Positions 8,473 through 16,141 of a stretch of DNA of 59,419 nt are shown here, piece by piece. The position numbers and the translations under genes were made by a program. Source of the stretch: Candidatus Sulfopaludibacter sp. SbA3 (GTDB taxonomy: Bacteria > Pseudomonadota > Alphaproteobacteria > Caulobacterales > Hyphomonadaceae); the NCBI GenBank assembly GCA_945913285.1, contig CAMEDD010000015.1, forward strand, positions 1 to 59,419, read 5' to 3'. The notes beneath the pieces are model-generated. The model did not search any database. It saw only the letters and a list, made by a program, of their open reading frames with translations, and had not been told where the DNA came from. How positions within the stretch are numbered: position 1 is the first letter of the stretch; each line of letters opens with the position of its first letter.

Positions 8473-9095
8473 GAGCCGGCTCCAATCAGAAAGCGTGCCG
8501 ACAAGGTGTCGTCCTTCGAAAAGCCGAATTTCAGTTCTGCCTTCTGCGGCAGCGTTAAGCTGGCGCCAACCGGCACGCGCCATTCGCTCTGCCAGGTTTC
8601 GCCCCGGCCAAAGCGCACGTCCAGTGTTTCTATGCCTTCAAGCAGGACCTGATCCACCGTTTGGGTCGATTGCGCCGGATCGGCTGCTGCCCAGGACCGG
8701 CGTATCAACGATCCGTCTTCGAGCAGGTATTCAACTCTCTGGAGGTCGCTGCGCAACTCTTCCTTCGGGTTTGGCCAACCATTCCGGACAAAGACCATGA
8801 TCCTGCCATCATATCGCGGCGCGTAGCCTTCGAACAGGTAGGCAGGTTCACTTTGGTTTGCGTCCCGGCTCGGGCGCGTCATCAATGCACCCAGATCGGC
8901 TGATATCATGCTCAGCGCAGTCGAAAGCTCTGCCGCCTTGTCGCCGCGTGTTTCGACGGCGCGCGCCCCGGCGAGAGATTGAGTTGTCATGACTGCGCCT
9001 GCGCTTGCCATCAGCGCAATGACGAACAGGGCGACCAGTGTTTCAACAAGCGTGACGCCGGATGCACCGCGGTTTTCTGCACGCGTTCGGTTCAC
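8469..9095 (-). CDS. gspJ: Type II secretion system minor pseudopilin J
   Basis: A 208-residue minor pseudopilin. The prepilin motif is G-VTLVETLVALFVIALMA with Glu at +5, about 12 residues in. The gene begins with GTG at 9095, overlapping the gspI stop by four bases (GTGA). GspJ joins GspI and GspK in the tip complex that starts pseudopilus assembly. The length and position agree with the family. Confidence 0.92.
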   Translation of the reverse strand: MNRTRAENRGASGVTLVETLVALFVIALMASAGAVMTTQSLAGARAVETRGDKAAELSTALSMISADLGALMTRPSRDANQSEPAYLFEGYAPRYDGRIMVFVRNGWPNPKEELRSDLQRVEYLLEDGSLIRRSWAAADPAQSTQTVDQVLLEGIETLDVRFGRGETWQSEWRVPVGASLTLPQKAELKFGFSKDDTLSARFLIGAGS

Positions 9096-9460
9096 GGTGA
9101 CCTGCCTTCGATCGCCAGCAGCGAAAGTTGGGCGAGGACTGTTTCGTTATCCGCCTCCGAGACCCGAATCCGGACACTGTACAGGCCTTGATTGGGCGTC
9201 GCTTCGATTGTTCGTGTCCAGACATACGTCCTGCCGCGCTGGACCTCCTCACCCGTCGTCTGAGGGCTGACGCCTTCGAGCTTTCCTGTCACGGTATCGA
9301 CGGCGATGTTATCGGCGACCGTCTTTGCCAGCAGGCGTTTATCAAGATCGCTGCTGAACCGCACGGTCTGCGTATTCAGCGACAGGAGCCCCATTGCGGC
9401 GACCGAGAACACCGACAAAGCGACCATTGTCTCTATCAGCGAAAAACCCTGCGTATTCAT
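9092..9460 (-). CDS. gspI: Type II secretion system minor pseudopilin I
   Basis: A 122-residue minor pseudopilin. It begins with a very short leader and the motif G-FSLIETMVALSVFSVAAMG, with Glu at +5. It overlaps gspH at 9457-9460 and gspJ at 9092-9095. The size fits GspI, the core of the tip complex. Confidence 0.93.
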   Translation of the reverse strand: MNTQGFSLIETMVALSVFSVAAMGLLSLNTQTVRFSSDLDKRLLAKTVADNIAVDTVTGKLEGVSPQTTGEEVQRGRTYVWTRTIEATPNQGLYSVRIRVSEADNETVLAQLSLLAIEGRSP

Positions 9461-9978
9461 GGCGCCCGGTCCATTTTTACCGATGGGGCGCTGACGGAGA
9501 CTTCGCGGTCCTTGGATTCGAGCACGACGGGCTCCAGGGTTGAATGTCCCAGCGGATCGATAATGAGATCGGGCGCCAATTGCGACAGAGCTGCAGCGGA
9601 GTCCGTTTCCGGAGATGAAACTGCCCAGCGGATACGCACGCCCGGTGCGAGCGTGTGCCTTTGGGTTCCGACGTTCGACCAGGCCCCATCACGCCAGGCG
9701 ACGATGGCATATCCTTGCGGCTCCAGAACCATACCCATCGGTGTGCCCGAAATCCGGGCCTGGGACTGCATCTGCTCAAGCGCGTGCGTCAGTCTTTCGC
9801 CCTCGGTTCTGAGCGGATCTGCAGGGCGCGCCGTGGCCACGATCAGCGCAGACGCCAGCGCCGTGATTGACAACGTGACGAGAACCTCAACCAGAGAAAA
9901 GCCTGCGGACCGCGCCGGATCTCTGGCGCGCCGTTCACTCTCCATTGTTGGCGCGAAGTTCGCGGGCAGGCAGGGCAT
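9457..9978 (-). CDS. gspH: Type II secretion system minor pseudopilin H
   Basis: A 173-residue minor pseudopilin with the motif G-FSLVEVLVTLSITALASAL and Glu at +5. The chosen ATG (9978) sits 9 bases after the gspG stop and gives an unusually long 27-residue leader. A second ATG at 9945 gives a 16-residue leader, more usual for a prepilin. Neither has a good ribosome site, so the start is uncertain. The globular domain is beta-rich, as in GspH, which connects the tip to the GspG shaft. Confidence 0.9.
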   Translation of the reverse strand: MPCLPANFAPTMESERRARDPARSAGFSLVEVLVTLSITALASALIVATARPADPLRTEGERLTHALEQMQSQARISGTPMGMVLEPQGYAIVAWRDGAWSNVGTQRHTLAPGVRIRWAVSSPETDSAAALSQLAPDLIIDPLGHSTLEPVVLESKDREVSVSAPSVKMDRAP

Positions 9979-9987
9979 GGGGATCGG

Positions 9988-10449
9988 TCAATCCCAGTTG
10001 CCGATATCGGCGTCAGGGCCTTCTCCGCCCGGCTGGCCATCCGCGCCGAGAGAGAAGAGATCATAGCGCCCGCCGGAGCGGGCGCCCGGGATCTGGTACT
10101 GGTAGGGGTTACCCCAGGGGTCCATCTGCACACGGCGGATATAGCCGCCTTGCCTGTAGAGCGCGGCGTCTATGCCGGGCGGCGGCGCAGACAGCGCCGC
10201 CAGGCCTGCCGACGCACTCGGATAGTTATACAGATCAAGGCTGTATTGTTCGAGCGCGCTTTCGAGGCTGGCGATGTCGGAGCGTGCCTTTGAAATCCTC
10301 GACCGGTCGCCAACCGGCGCAACGTTCACGATGATCAAAGTCGCCAGCAGTCCCATGATGAAAACAACGACCATCAGTTCGACCAGCGAAAAGCCGCTTT
10401 GACGGCGTGCCAGGCGCGGCTTCGATCTGGGGCGCGAAGGTGTGAGCAT
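9988..10449 (-). CDS. gspG: Type II secretion system major pseudopilin G
   Basis: A 153-residue major pseudopilin. The motif G-FSLVELMVVVFIMGLLA has Glu at +5, and the C-terminus carries the GspG signatures DPWGNPYQY and DIGNWD. I place the start at the ATG at 10449 because a strong GAGGGAG ribosome site lies just upstream; the frame also opens at an unlikely TTG at 10464. This leaves an 11-base gap after gspF, unlike most joins in the operon. That may allow separate, higher translation of the shaft subunit. Confidence 0.95.
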   Translation of the reverse strand: MLTPSRPRSKPRLARRQSGFSLVELMVVVFIMGLLATLIIVNVAPVGDRSRISKARSDIASLESALEQYSLDLYNYPSASAGLAALSAPPPGIDAALYRQGGYIRRVQMDPWGNPYQYQIPGARSGGRYDLFSLGADGQPGGEGPDADIGNWD

Positions 10450-10460
10450 GAGTTTCTCCC

Positions 10461-11672
10461 TCAACCAAGTGCAAGAGTATTGAGTTGCATGATCGGCAGC
10501 ATGATCGACAACACGATGGTGCCGACGATGCCGCCCAGAATGACGATGATCGCGGGTTCGAGCAGGCTCATCATCGTACTTGTGGCCGCTTCGAACTCGC
10601 TCTCGAGAAAATCGGCTGCCCGGTTCATCATCGCAGGCACATCTCGCGCGGCTTCGCCGCTCTGCACCATGTGTGTCAGAAGCGGCGGAAAAACCTGCGT
10701 AGCGCGCATGGCAGATGACAGCGTGCTGCCCTGCTGCACTTTCTCGATGATGGTGGTGGCGGCGTCCTGGAAAATCTTGTTGCTCATGGCGCCGCGGGCT
10801 GCCGACAGGGCTTCAATCACGGTCGCGCCTGAGCTGGCCAGCGTGGCGTGTACACGCGCGAACTGCGCGGCAGACAATGTTCGGTTCAAGGAACCAACGA
10901 ACGGCAACTCCAGCAGGAGGCCGTCGAGCGATCTCTTGAAACCCGGGTTTTTAAGGGCCTGGGAGAACAGGGCGATGCCAACGCCGATGATGACGGCCAC
11001 CAGCCAGCCCCACATCCGCAGGAAATTCGAGGTCCCAATCACGATGTTGGTGAGCAGGGGCAGTTCTGTCGTACCGAGCATGGCAAACTGTTCGACGAGT
11101 TTCGGAACGACGAATGTCATCAGCGCGGTCACCATAAGCAGCGCCATGATGCCGAGCACGGCCGGGTAAACGAGCGCGGCCTGCGCCGTCGAGGCCATCT
11201 TGTAGGAGCGTTCGAGATTTGTCGCGAGCTGGTCCAGCACGCCAGGCAAGCGTCCCGCAGATTCACCTGCTGCAACAACCGAGCGGTAGAGGGGCGGAAA
11301 GGCTGCGGGCGCAGACCTCAGCGAGTCGGCGAGCGATACGCCTTCCATTACCTGCGAGCGCACGCCGAGGATCAGGGACTTTACGGATTTGTCGCTGCCA
11401 TCCGCAGCGGCGGCTGTGAGCGCCTGTTCAACGGTCATGCCGGATTGCAGGAGGACGGCCATCTGGCGTGTAAAGAGCGTTCTCTGCTTGTGCGAAAGCT
11501 TGCCGCGCAGCCTGGCTTTACCGGCCTTGGCGGGGTCGGACTCCTGAACTTCAACCGGCGTAAGCTGACGCGCCCGCAGCTCTCGGCGGGCAGCGCGCGC
11601 GTTGTCAGCCGAGATCACGCCGCTGGTGCGGCGGCCATCTGTGGTGAGCGCTTTATAGTCAAACGCTGCCAT
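10461..11672 (-). CDS. gspF: Type II secretion system inner-membrane platform protein F
   Basis: A 403-residue polytopic protein with two related halves, each a helical cytoplasmic domain followed by membrane helices (about 170-190, 220-240 and 375-395). The start is taken at the ATG at 11672 (MAAFDYKALTTDGRR), which matches the usual GspF N-terminus and has an AAGGGA upstream. A start at 11699 would add nine residues not expected for the family. The gene overlaps gspE by 14 bases. Confidence 0.93.
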   Translation of the reverse strand: MAAFDYKALTTDGRRTSGVISADNARAARRELRARQLTPVEVQESDPAKAGKARLRGKLSHKQRTLFTRQMAVLLQSGMTVEQALTAAAADGSDKSVKSLILGVRSQVMEGVSLADSLRSAPAAFPPLYRSVVAAGESAGRLPGVLDQLATNLERSYKMASTAQAALVYPAVLGIMALLMVTALMTFVVPKLVEQFAMLGTTELPLLTNIVIGTSNFLRMWGWLVAVIIGVGIALFSQALKNPGFKRSLDGLLLELPFVGSLNRTLSAAQFARVHATLASSGATVIEALSAARGAMSNKIFQDAATTIIEKVQQGSTLSSAMRATQVFPPLLTHMVQSGEAARDVPAMMNRAADFLESEFEAATSTMMSLLEPAIIVILGGIVGTIVLSIMLPIMQLNTLALG

Positions 11673-13143
11673 TGGACCAGGTTTCCCTTCGGCAGACATG
11701 CAGCAGCTCGTCGGGGCTCGTCTCGCCGCTCAGGACATGGCGCATGCCGTTGCCGAACAACATGTCCGCCTGTTCGAAGGCGACACGTTCGATCTGGTCT
11801 TCGCTCGCCTGTTCGTGGATCAGGCGCTTGATGTTTGAATTGATCACAAGCAGCTCGTACACGCCGAGGCGGCCTGAGTAGCCGGTCTTTCCGCAGGCGT
11901 CGCACCCGCCTGAATTATAGAGCTGTCCTTCAAAGCTGTCCGGCAAGCCCAGCCGGCCTTTGAGCGCAGAATCGGGCGGGAAGGGGGTCTTGCATTGAGG
12001 ACAGAGCCGGCGGACGAGGCGCTGGGCGAGCACGGCGCGAAGCGTCGACGCCAGCAGGAAACTCTCGATCCCCATATCCCGGAGCCGCGTGATCGCGCCG
12101 GCGGAACTGTTCGTGTGGACGGTCGAAAGCGCCAGACGGCCGGTCAACGCAAACTCGAGCGCAACTTCAGCCGTTTCGGAATCCCGGATCTCGCCGACCA
12201 TCACGATGTTCGGATCGTTGCGAAGGATCGAGCGGAGCGTCGCCGCAAATGTCAGGCCGACCTTATGGTCCATCGGCGTCTGGCTGATGCCATCGAGGCC
12301 GTACTCGACCGGGTCTTCAAGCGTCATGATGTTGACGCGTCCGCTGTTGAGCAGCGCGAGCGCCGAATAGAGTGTCGTCGTCTTTCCGGAGCCGGTGGGT
12401 CCCGTCACAAGGATCACGCCGTTGGGTTCGGCGATGACGGCTTTGAACCGCTCAAGCGTGTGTTGGTCCATGCCGAGGGCGTCGAGGCCGACGAGCGCCT
12501 GGCGCGTATCGAGGATCCGCAAGGCGACACGTTCCCCGTACCGGGTGGGCAAGGTCGCCACGCGCACGTCCAATGCGCGCCCGCCCAGAGACAGGGACAC
12601 CCGTCCATCCTGCGGCATGCGCTTCTCGGAGATGTCGAGCCGGCTCATGACCTTGATACGCGAGACAAGCGGCGCCGCGATACGCCGCGAGGCCGACAGC
12701 ACTTCCTGAAGTTCGCCGTCGATCCGGTACCGGATCGAAAGCTTTTCCTCGAACGGGTCGATGTGAATGTCTGACGCGCGGCGCTTGACGGCGTCCTGCA
12801 GCAGTCCGTTGATCAGGCGCACGATCGGCGCGTCGCCATCGCCCGCCAGCAGGTCTTCGGTTTGCGGAATACCGTCGAACAGGGTTTCGAGGTTTTCCTG
12901 TTTCTCGGCAGCGGCCGCGGCGGTGCCGTCCAGCGCAGAGCCGCCGAAGCCGTCCGACAGCAGGCGTTCGAACTCGATGGAAGAATGCGCTTCCATGACG
13001 AAGGACTGGCCGAGTACGCGCCGTACTTCCGTCAAAGCCAGCGGATCGGCGCCTTGGCGTACCGCGACTGTAAGTGGGACCCGTCCTGGAACGACGGCAA
13101 ATCCCTTATCTTTGGCGAATGCGTAGTGAACCTGCGATCGCAC
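11659..13143 (-). CDS. gspE: Type II secretion system ATPase E
   Basis: A 494-residue cytoplasmic ATPase that powers pseudopilus assembly. Walker A GPTGSGKT is at residues 248-255, followed by the Asp box (LEDPVEY), Walker B (IVMVGEIRD) and the His box (STVHTNSS). A zinc-binding four-cysteine element follows (CPQC and CDAC). All key residues are present. The start is GTG at 13143, with AAGGTGAG placed suitably upstream, six bases after the gspD stop. Confidence 0.97.
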   Translation of the reverse strand: MRSQVHYAFAKDKGFAVVPGRVPLTVAVRQGADPLALTEVRRVLGQSFVMEAHSSIEFERLLSDGFGGSALDGTAAAAAEKQENLETLFDGIPQTEDLLAGDGDAPIVRLINGLLQDAVKRRASDIHIDPFEEKLSIRYRIDGELQEVLSASRRIAAPLVSRIKVMSRLDISEKRMPQDGRVSLSLGGRALDVRVATLPTRYGERVALRILDTRQALVGLDALGMDQHTLERFKAVIAEPNGVILVTGPTGSGKTTTLYSALALLNSGRVNIMTLEDPVEYGLDGISQTPMDHKVGLTFAATLRSILRNDPNIVMVGEIRDSETAEVALEFALTGRLALSTVHTNSSAGAITRLRDMGIESFLLASTLRAVLAQRLVRRLCPQCKTPFPPDSALKGRLGLPDSFEGQLYNSGGCDACGKTGYSGRLGVYELLVINSNIKRLIHEQASEDQIERVAFEQADMLFGNGMRHVLSGETSPDELLHVCRRETWSNGSV

Positions 13144-13149
13144 GGGCGC

Positions 13150-15126
13150 TCACCTTACCGGATCAGTTGCCAACCCCATTGGCCCACGTCCGTTTATCAC
13201 GTCCGCAACGAAACGGTCGATCGAGTTATCTTCGGGAATGCCGCGCATCAATTCCTGTCCGCGGACATAAAGGTATTTCTGGTCCGTAGCTGCGCGCGCG
13301 TCTTCCTTGTTGCGCACAATCGTCGGTCGGATGAAAACCATCAGGTTCGTCCGCGTTGTTGCCTTGGCGTTGGAGCGGAAAAGGCGCCCGGCGACGGGAA
13401 CATCGCCAAGCACCGGCACCTTGGTCTCGCGGACCGTGTCTGTCTGCTCGACGAGGCCGCCAAGCACGATGATCTCGCCGTCATCCGCAAGCACGCTCGC
13501 CGTGATCTCGCGCTTGTCGAGGATCAGGTCAGGCGTGACGGTGCCGATACTGCCGAAGACGCTGGAGACTTCCTGGCGGATGTCCAGCCGGACGGTGTCG
13601 TTTTCGCCAATCCGCGGCGTGACTTCGAGTTGGATGCCGACGTCCTCGCGCTCCACCGTACGAAACGGGTTCGAATTTGCATCCCCGAGGACCTGGCCGG
13701 TTGTGACCGGAATCTCCTGGCCGACAATCAACGTCGACTTTGCGTTGTTGAGTGTCATGCCAAACGGCGTGGACAGGATGCGCGAGGTGGTATCGTTCTC
13801 GACGGCGTTCAGGATCACGCCGAACAGGTTGTCACCGGACTGGCCGCCAAACCCGAGCGCCAGACCGCTGGTGCCGGTCAGCGAACTGATGGCGGCGTCG
13901 CGGAAGGGATTTTCCACGGTCAGGTCGCTGAAACCGTCTGTGAGCAGAGCGCCCGTCAGCGCCAGCAGGTTTGGCGCAGAGCGCGAAAAGTTCGTCGACG
14001 CGAATGGCACATCGCTGCGTCCGTTGCCGGCGAGCAGGAACTGAAGGCCAAGCTCCTTGGCTGTGTCGTCCGACATCTCGACAATGATTGCCTCGACCAT
14101 CACCTGGGGGCGCCGCACGTCGAGGGCCGAGATGACCTTTTCCATGGCCACGAGCGTTTCAGAATTGCCGCTGATGATCAGGGAGTTCGTGGGCGGATGG
14201 TGCGAAATCGTCTGTGCTGGCGGCGCCGTGTCCGACGGCGCGCGCTGCGCGGCAATGCTGAGCCCGACCCGCTCCAGGATAGGGACGATCTCACCGGCAT
14301 CGGTATAGTTGAGCGGTATGACGCGGATATTGTCGCGCTGGGGTTCGGTCGTGTCGAGCTGCAGCGCCACCTGGCGCGCCTTTTCGACCGCGCTGGCAGA
14401 GCCTCTCAGCAGGACCGCATTGCTCGTTTGTGACGCCACGGCGAGAAAGCGCTGGAACCCCGAAGACTGTCCCTGGCCGCCGCCGCCGGCTGCATCGCCT
14501 TGAAGCCGGTTCAGCACCGCCTCCATCTCGAGCGCGGGCACGTTGCGCAGGGCCACGGTTTCTGTCACCGCCGGGTCCCGATCGATGGTCTTGATCATGC
14601 TCCGCACGCGCTGCAGGTTGGACGCGTAGTCCACGATCACCAGCGTATTGGTATTTGCGTTCGCCGCGATCTGGCCCTGGCTGTCCAGCACGGGCTTGAT
14701 CTGCTGGGCCACGTCCATGGCGTTGGCATAGTCGAGCTTGACGATCTCGGTCACGAAAGCATTCGCGCCCTGACCGGACAGGGGCGCTTCCGTTGCCGCT
14801 GTGGATTCCGGCACGATTCTGTAGGTGTCCTTGCCGGCCGGTATGGCGGCGAAGCCCTGGACACGCAGTGTCGTGAGAAACACCTGAAAAACGTCCGCCG
14901 TGCTCATCGGCGTTTGCGAGACGACCGACACGCGCGCTTTCCGGACATCCGGGTGGGTAATGAATGTATAGCCGGTCAGCATCGAGACGTCGGCGATCAG
15001 CGTATTCAGCTCGACGTCATCGAGCTTGAGAACGTGTTTGTCACCGCTCGGCGCAGTTTCTTGAGCCGCCGCAAACTGCGACAAGGAAAGCGCCGCCGCG
15101 GCGGCAGCGAGGATGTGTCTGGTCAT
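13150..15126 (-). CDS. gspD: Type II secretion system outer-membrane secretin D
   Basis: A 658-residue secretin. A signal peptide ends near SQFAAA (residue 21). It is followed by the N0 domain, N1-N3 repeats (about 120-350) and the C-terminal barrel domain, which contains the secretin signature VPVLGDVPVAGRLF. N3 has a Gly/Gln-rich loop (GDAAGGGGQGQSSG). The protein forms the outer-membrane channel. The gene overlaps gspC by four bases. No S-domain or pilotin-binding tail can be identified with certainty. Confidence 0.96.
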   Translation of the reverse strand: MTRHILAAAAAALSLSQFAAAQETAPSGDKHVLKLDDVELNTLIADVSMLTGYTFITHPDVRKARVSVVSQTPMSTADVFQVFLTTLRVQGFAAIPAGKDTYRIVPESTAATEAPLSGQGANAFVTEIVKLDYANAMDVAQQIKPVLDSQGQIAANANTNTLVIVDYASNLQRVRSMIKTIDRDPAVTETVALRNVPALEMEAVLNRLQGDAAGGGGQGQSSGFQRFLAVASQTSNAVLLRGSASAVEKARQVALQLDTTEPQRDNIRVIPLNYTDAGEIVPILERVGLSIAAQRAPSDTAPPAQTISHHPPTNSLIISGNSETLVAMEKVISALDVRRPQVMVEAIIVEMSDDTAKELGLQFLLAGNGRSDVPFASTNFSRSAPNLLALTGALLTDGFSDLTVENPFRDAAISSLTGTSGLALGFGGQSGDNLFGVILNAVENDTTSRILSTPFGMTLNNAKSTLIVGQEIPVTTGQVLGDANSNPFRTVEREDVGIQLEVTPRIGENDTVRLDIRQEVSSVFGSIGTVTPDLILDKREITASVLADDGEIIVLGGLVEQTDTVRETKVPVLGDVPVAGRLFRSNAKATTRTNLMVFIRPTIVRNKEDARAATDQKYLYVRGQELMRGIPEDNSIDRFVADVINGRGPMGLATDPVR

Positions 15127-15989
15127 TGAGAAAGACTTGCCGTTGGCGCCACTCTGAGCCTGACAATCGCGCCCTGGCGCACGATATCGAGCGCCAGGTC
15201 CGTTCCGGTCGAGACAGACTGATAAATCTGGTCAGGCCGTTGACCTTCAACCGCCTGGCCATTGACCCGCAGGATCAGGTCGCCCGACTGGAGACCAGCG
15301 GCCTCGAACGCGCCGGCGCCGCGCGGTTCCAGTTTGTATCCGGACACTTCCCCGCTCCGGTATTCGGGGGTGAGCAGCGTATCGTTCGCAAGCGCAGCCG
15401 GTGTGACGCTGATGGCAGGGCCGGTTTCTGCTGCGGCAAGCGCGCCGCTGGCCGATGCCTCTGGCGCCGCCGCAAAGAGAGTTTTGCCGTTGGGATAAAG
15501 GCTGAGGGTCTCGAGCGCGCCATTGCGAGACAGATGGACTGTGTCGCCCGTCACGTTGACGAGCACGACGCCCGGCACAACTTCATCGCCGGGAACAAAG
15601 CGCTTCTGACCGCCGTCAGGGAAGGAGATGATGGCGCTGCTGGCTGTTGCATTGCCGGTGACGGATCGCACGCCGGAGAGTTTGATATCCAACGTCGTTT
15701 CGCTGGCGACCAGATTGTTTCTCGAAGCCACCAGGGAGTCGGCGGCAAAGGGGTTCATCTGAGTGAGAAGCTGTTCGGAAGCACCGTCGATTTCCGGTTG
15801 CGGCTCCGTCGCCCCGGTCGCTGCCAGCTGGGTCGTATAGGCGGCCGCGTCGGTTGGCGCGAGAACGACCCAGGCGAGCCGTCCCAGCAGAACACCGACG
15901 GTCACGGTGAGTACCGTCTCCGTGGCGATACGGCCTGCGTGTTCCACACGGACGTTGGGAAAGCTTCTTTCCGTTCTGAAAAGTGCCAT
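15123..15989 (-). CDS. gspC: Type II secretion system protein C, first gene of the operon
   Basis: A 288-residue bitopic inner-membrane protein. A short cytoplasmic tail is followed by one membrane helix (about 27-45), the homology region that contacts the secretin (about 85-165), and a C-terminal PDZ domain (about 205-280, with GAFEAAGLQSGDLILRVNGQ). GspC links the inner-membrane platform to GspD and helps choose substrates. It starts the operon; about 90 bases separate it from the hairpin at 16078-16109, and its promoter should lie there. Confidence 0.93.
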   Translation of the reverse strand: MALFRTERSFPNVRVEHAGRIATETVLTVTVGVLLGRLAWVVLAPTDAAAYTTQLAATGATEPQPEIDGASEQLLTQMNPFAADSLVASRNNLVASETTLDIKLSGVRSVTGNATASSAIISFPDGGQKRFVPGDEVVPGVVLVNVTGDTVHLSRNGALETLSLYPNGKTLFAAAPEASASGALAAAETGPAISVTPAALANDTLLTPEYRSGEVSGYKLEPRGAGAFEAAGLQSGDLILRVNGQAVEGQRPDQIYQSVSTGTDLALDIVRQGAIVRLRVAPTASLSQ

Positions 15990-16077
15990 TATTCTAGACC
16001 CTTTCGATCAAACCATTCACGGTAATCACACTTGTGCGACAGTTCCGCGACGATGCATTACCTGTTGTGCTTCAGCA

Positions 16078-16109
16078 CAGAGACCGTTGCAAGAACGCAA
16101 CGGTCTCTG
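16078..16109 (-). terminator. Hairpin between the TonB-dependent receptor and gspC
   Basis: A perfect 13-bp stem (CAGAGACCGTTGC with its complement) closes a six-base loop. It lies 30 bases after the receptor stop codon and before gspC on the same strand. No T-run follows on the minus strand, so termination may be partial. A smaller stem (16066-16079, TGTGC/GCACA) sits directly beside it. It may limit read-through from the receptor into the T2SS operon or serve as a processing site. Confidence 0.55.
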
Positions 16110-16141
16110 GCCCAGATAAATGTCATGTCCGATGGCGCGGC

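Noticed and set aside
12862-14433. 523-codon plus-strand frame opposite gspE and gspD
   Set aside because: It is the mirror of two clear T2SS genes, caused by high GC at third positions; its translation is rich in Arg, His and Gly and has no domain.
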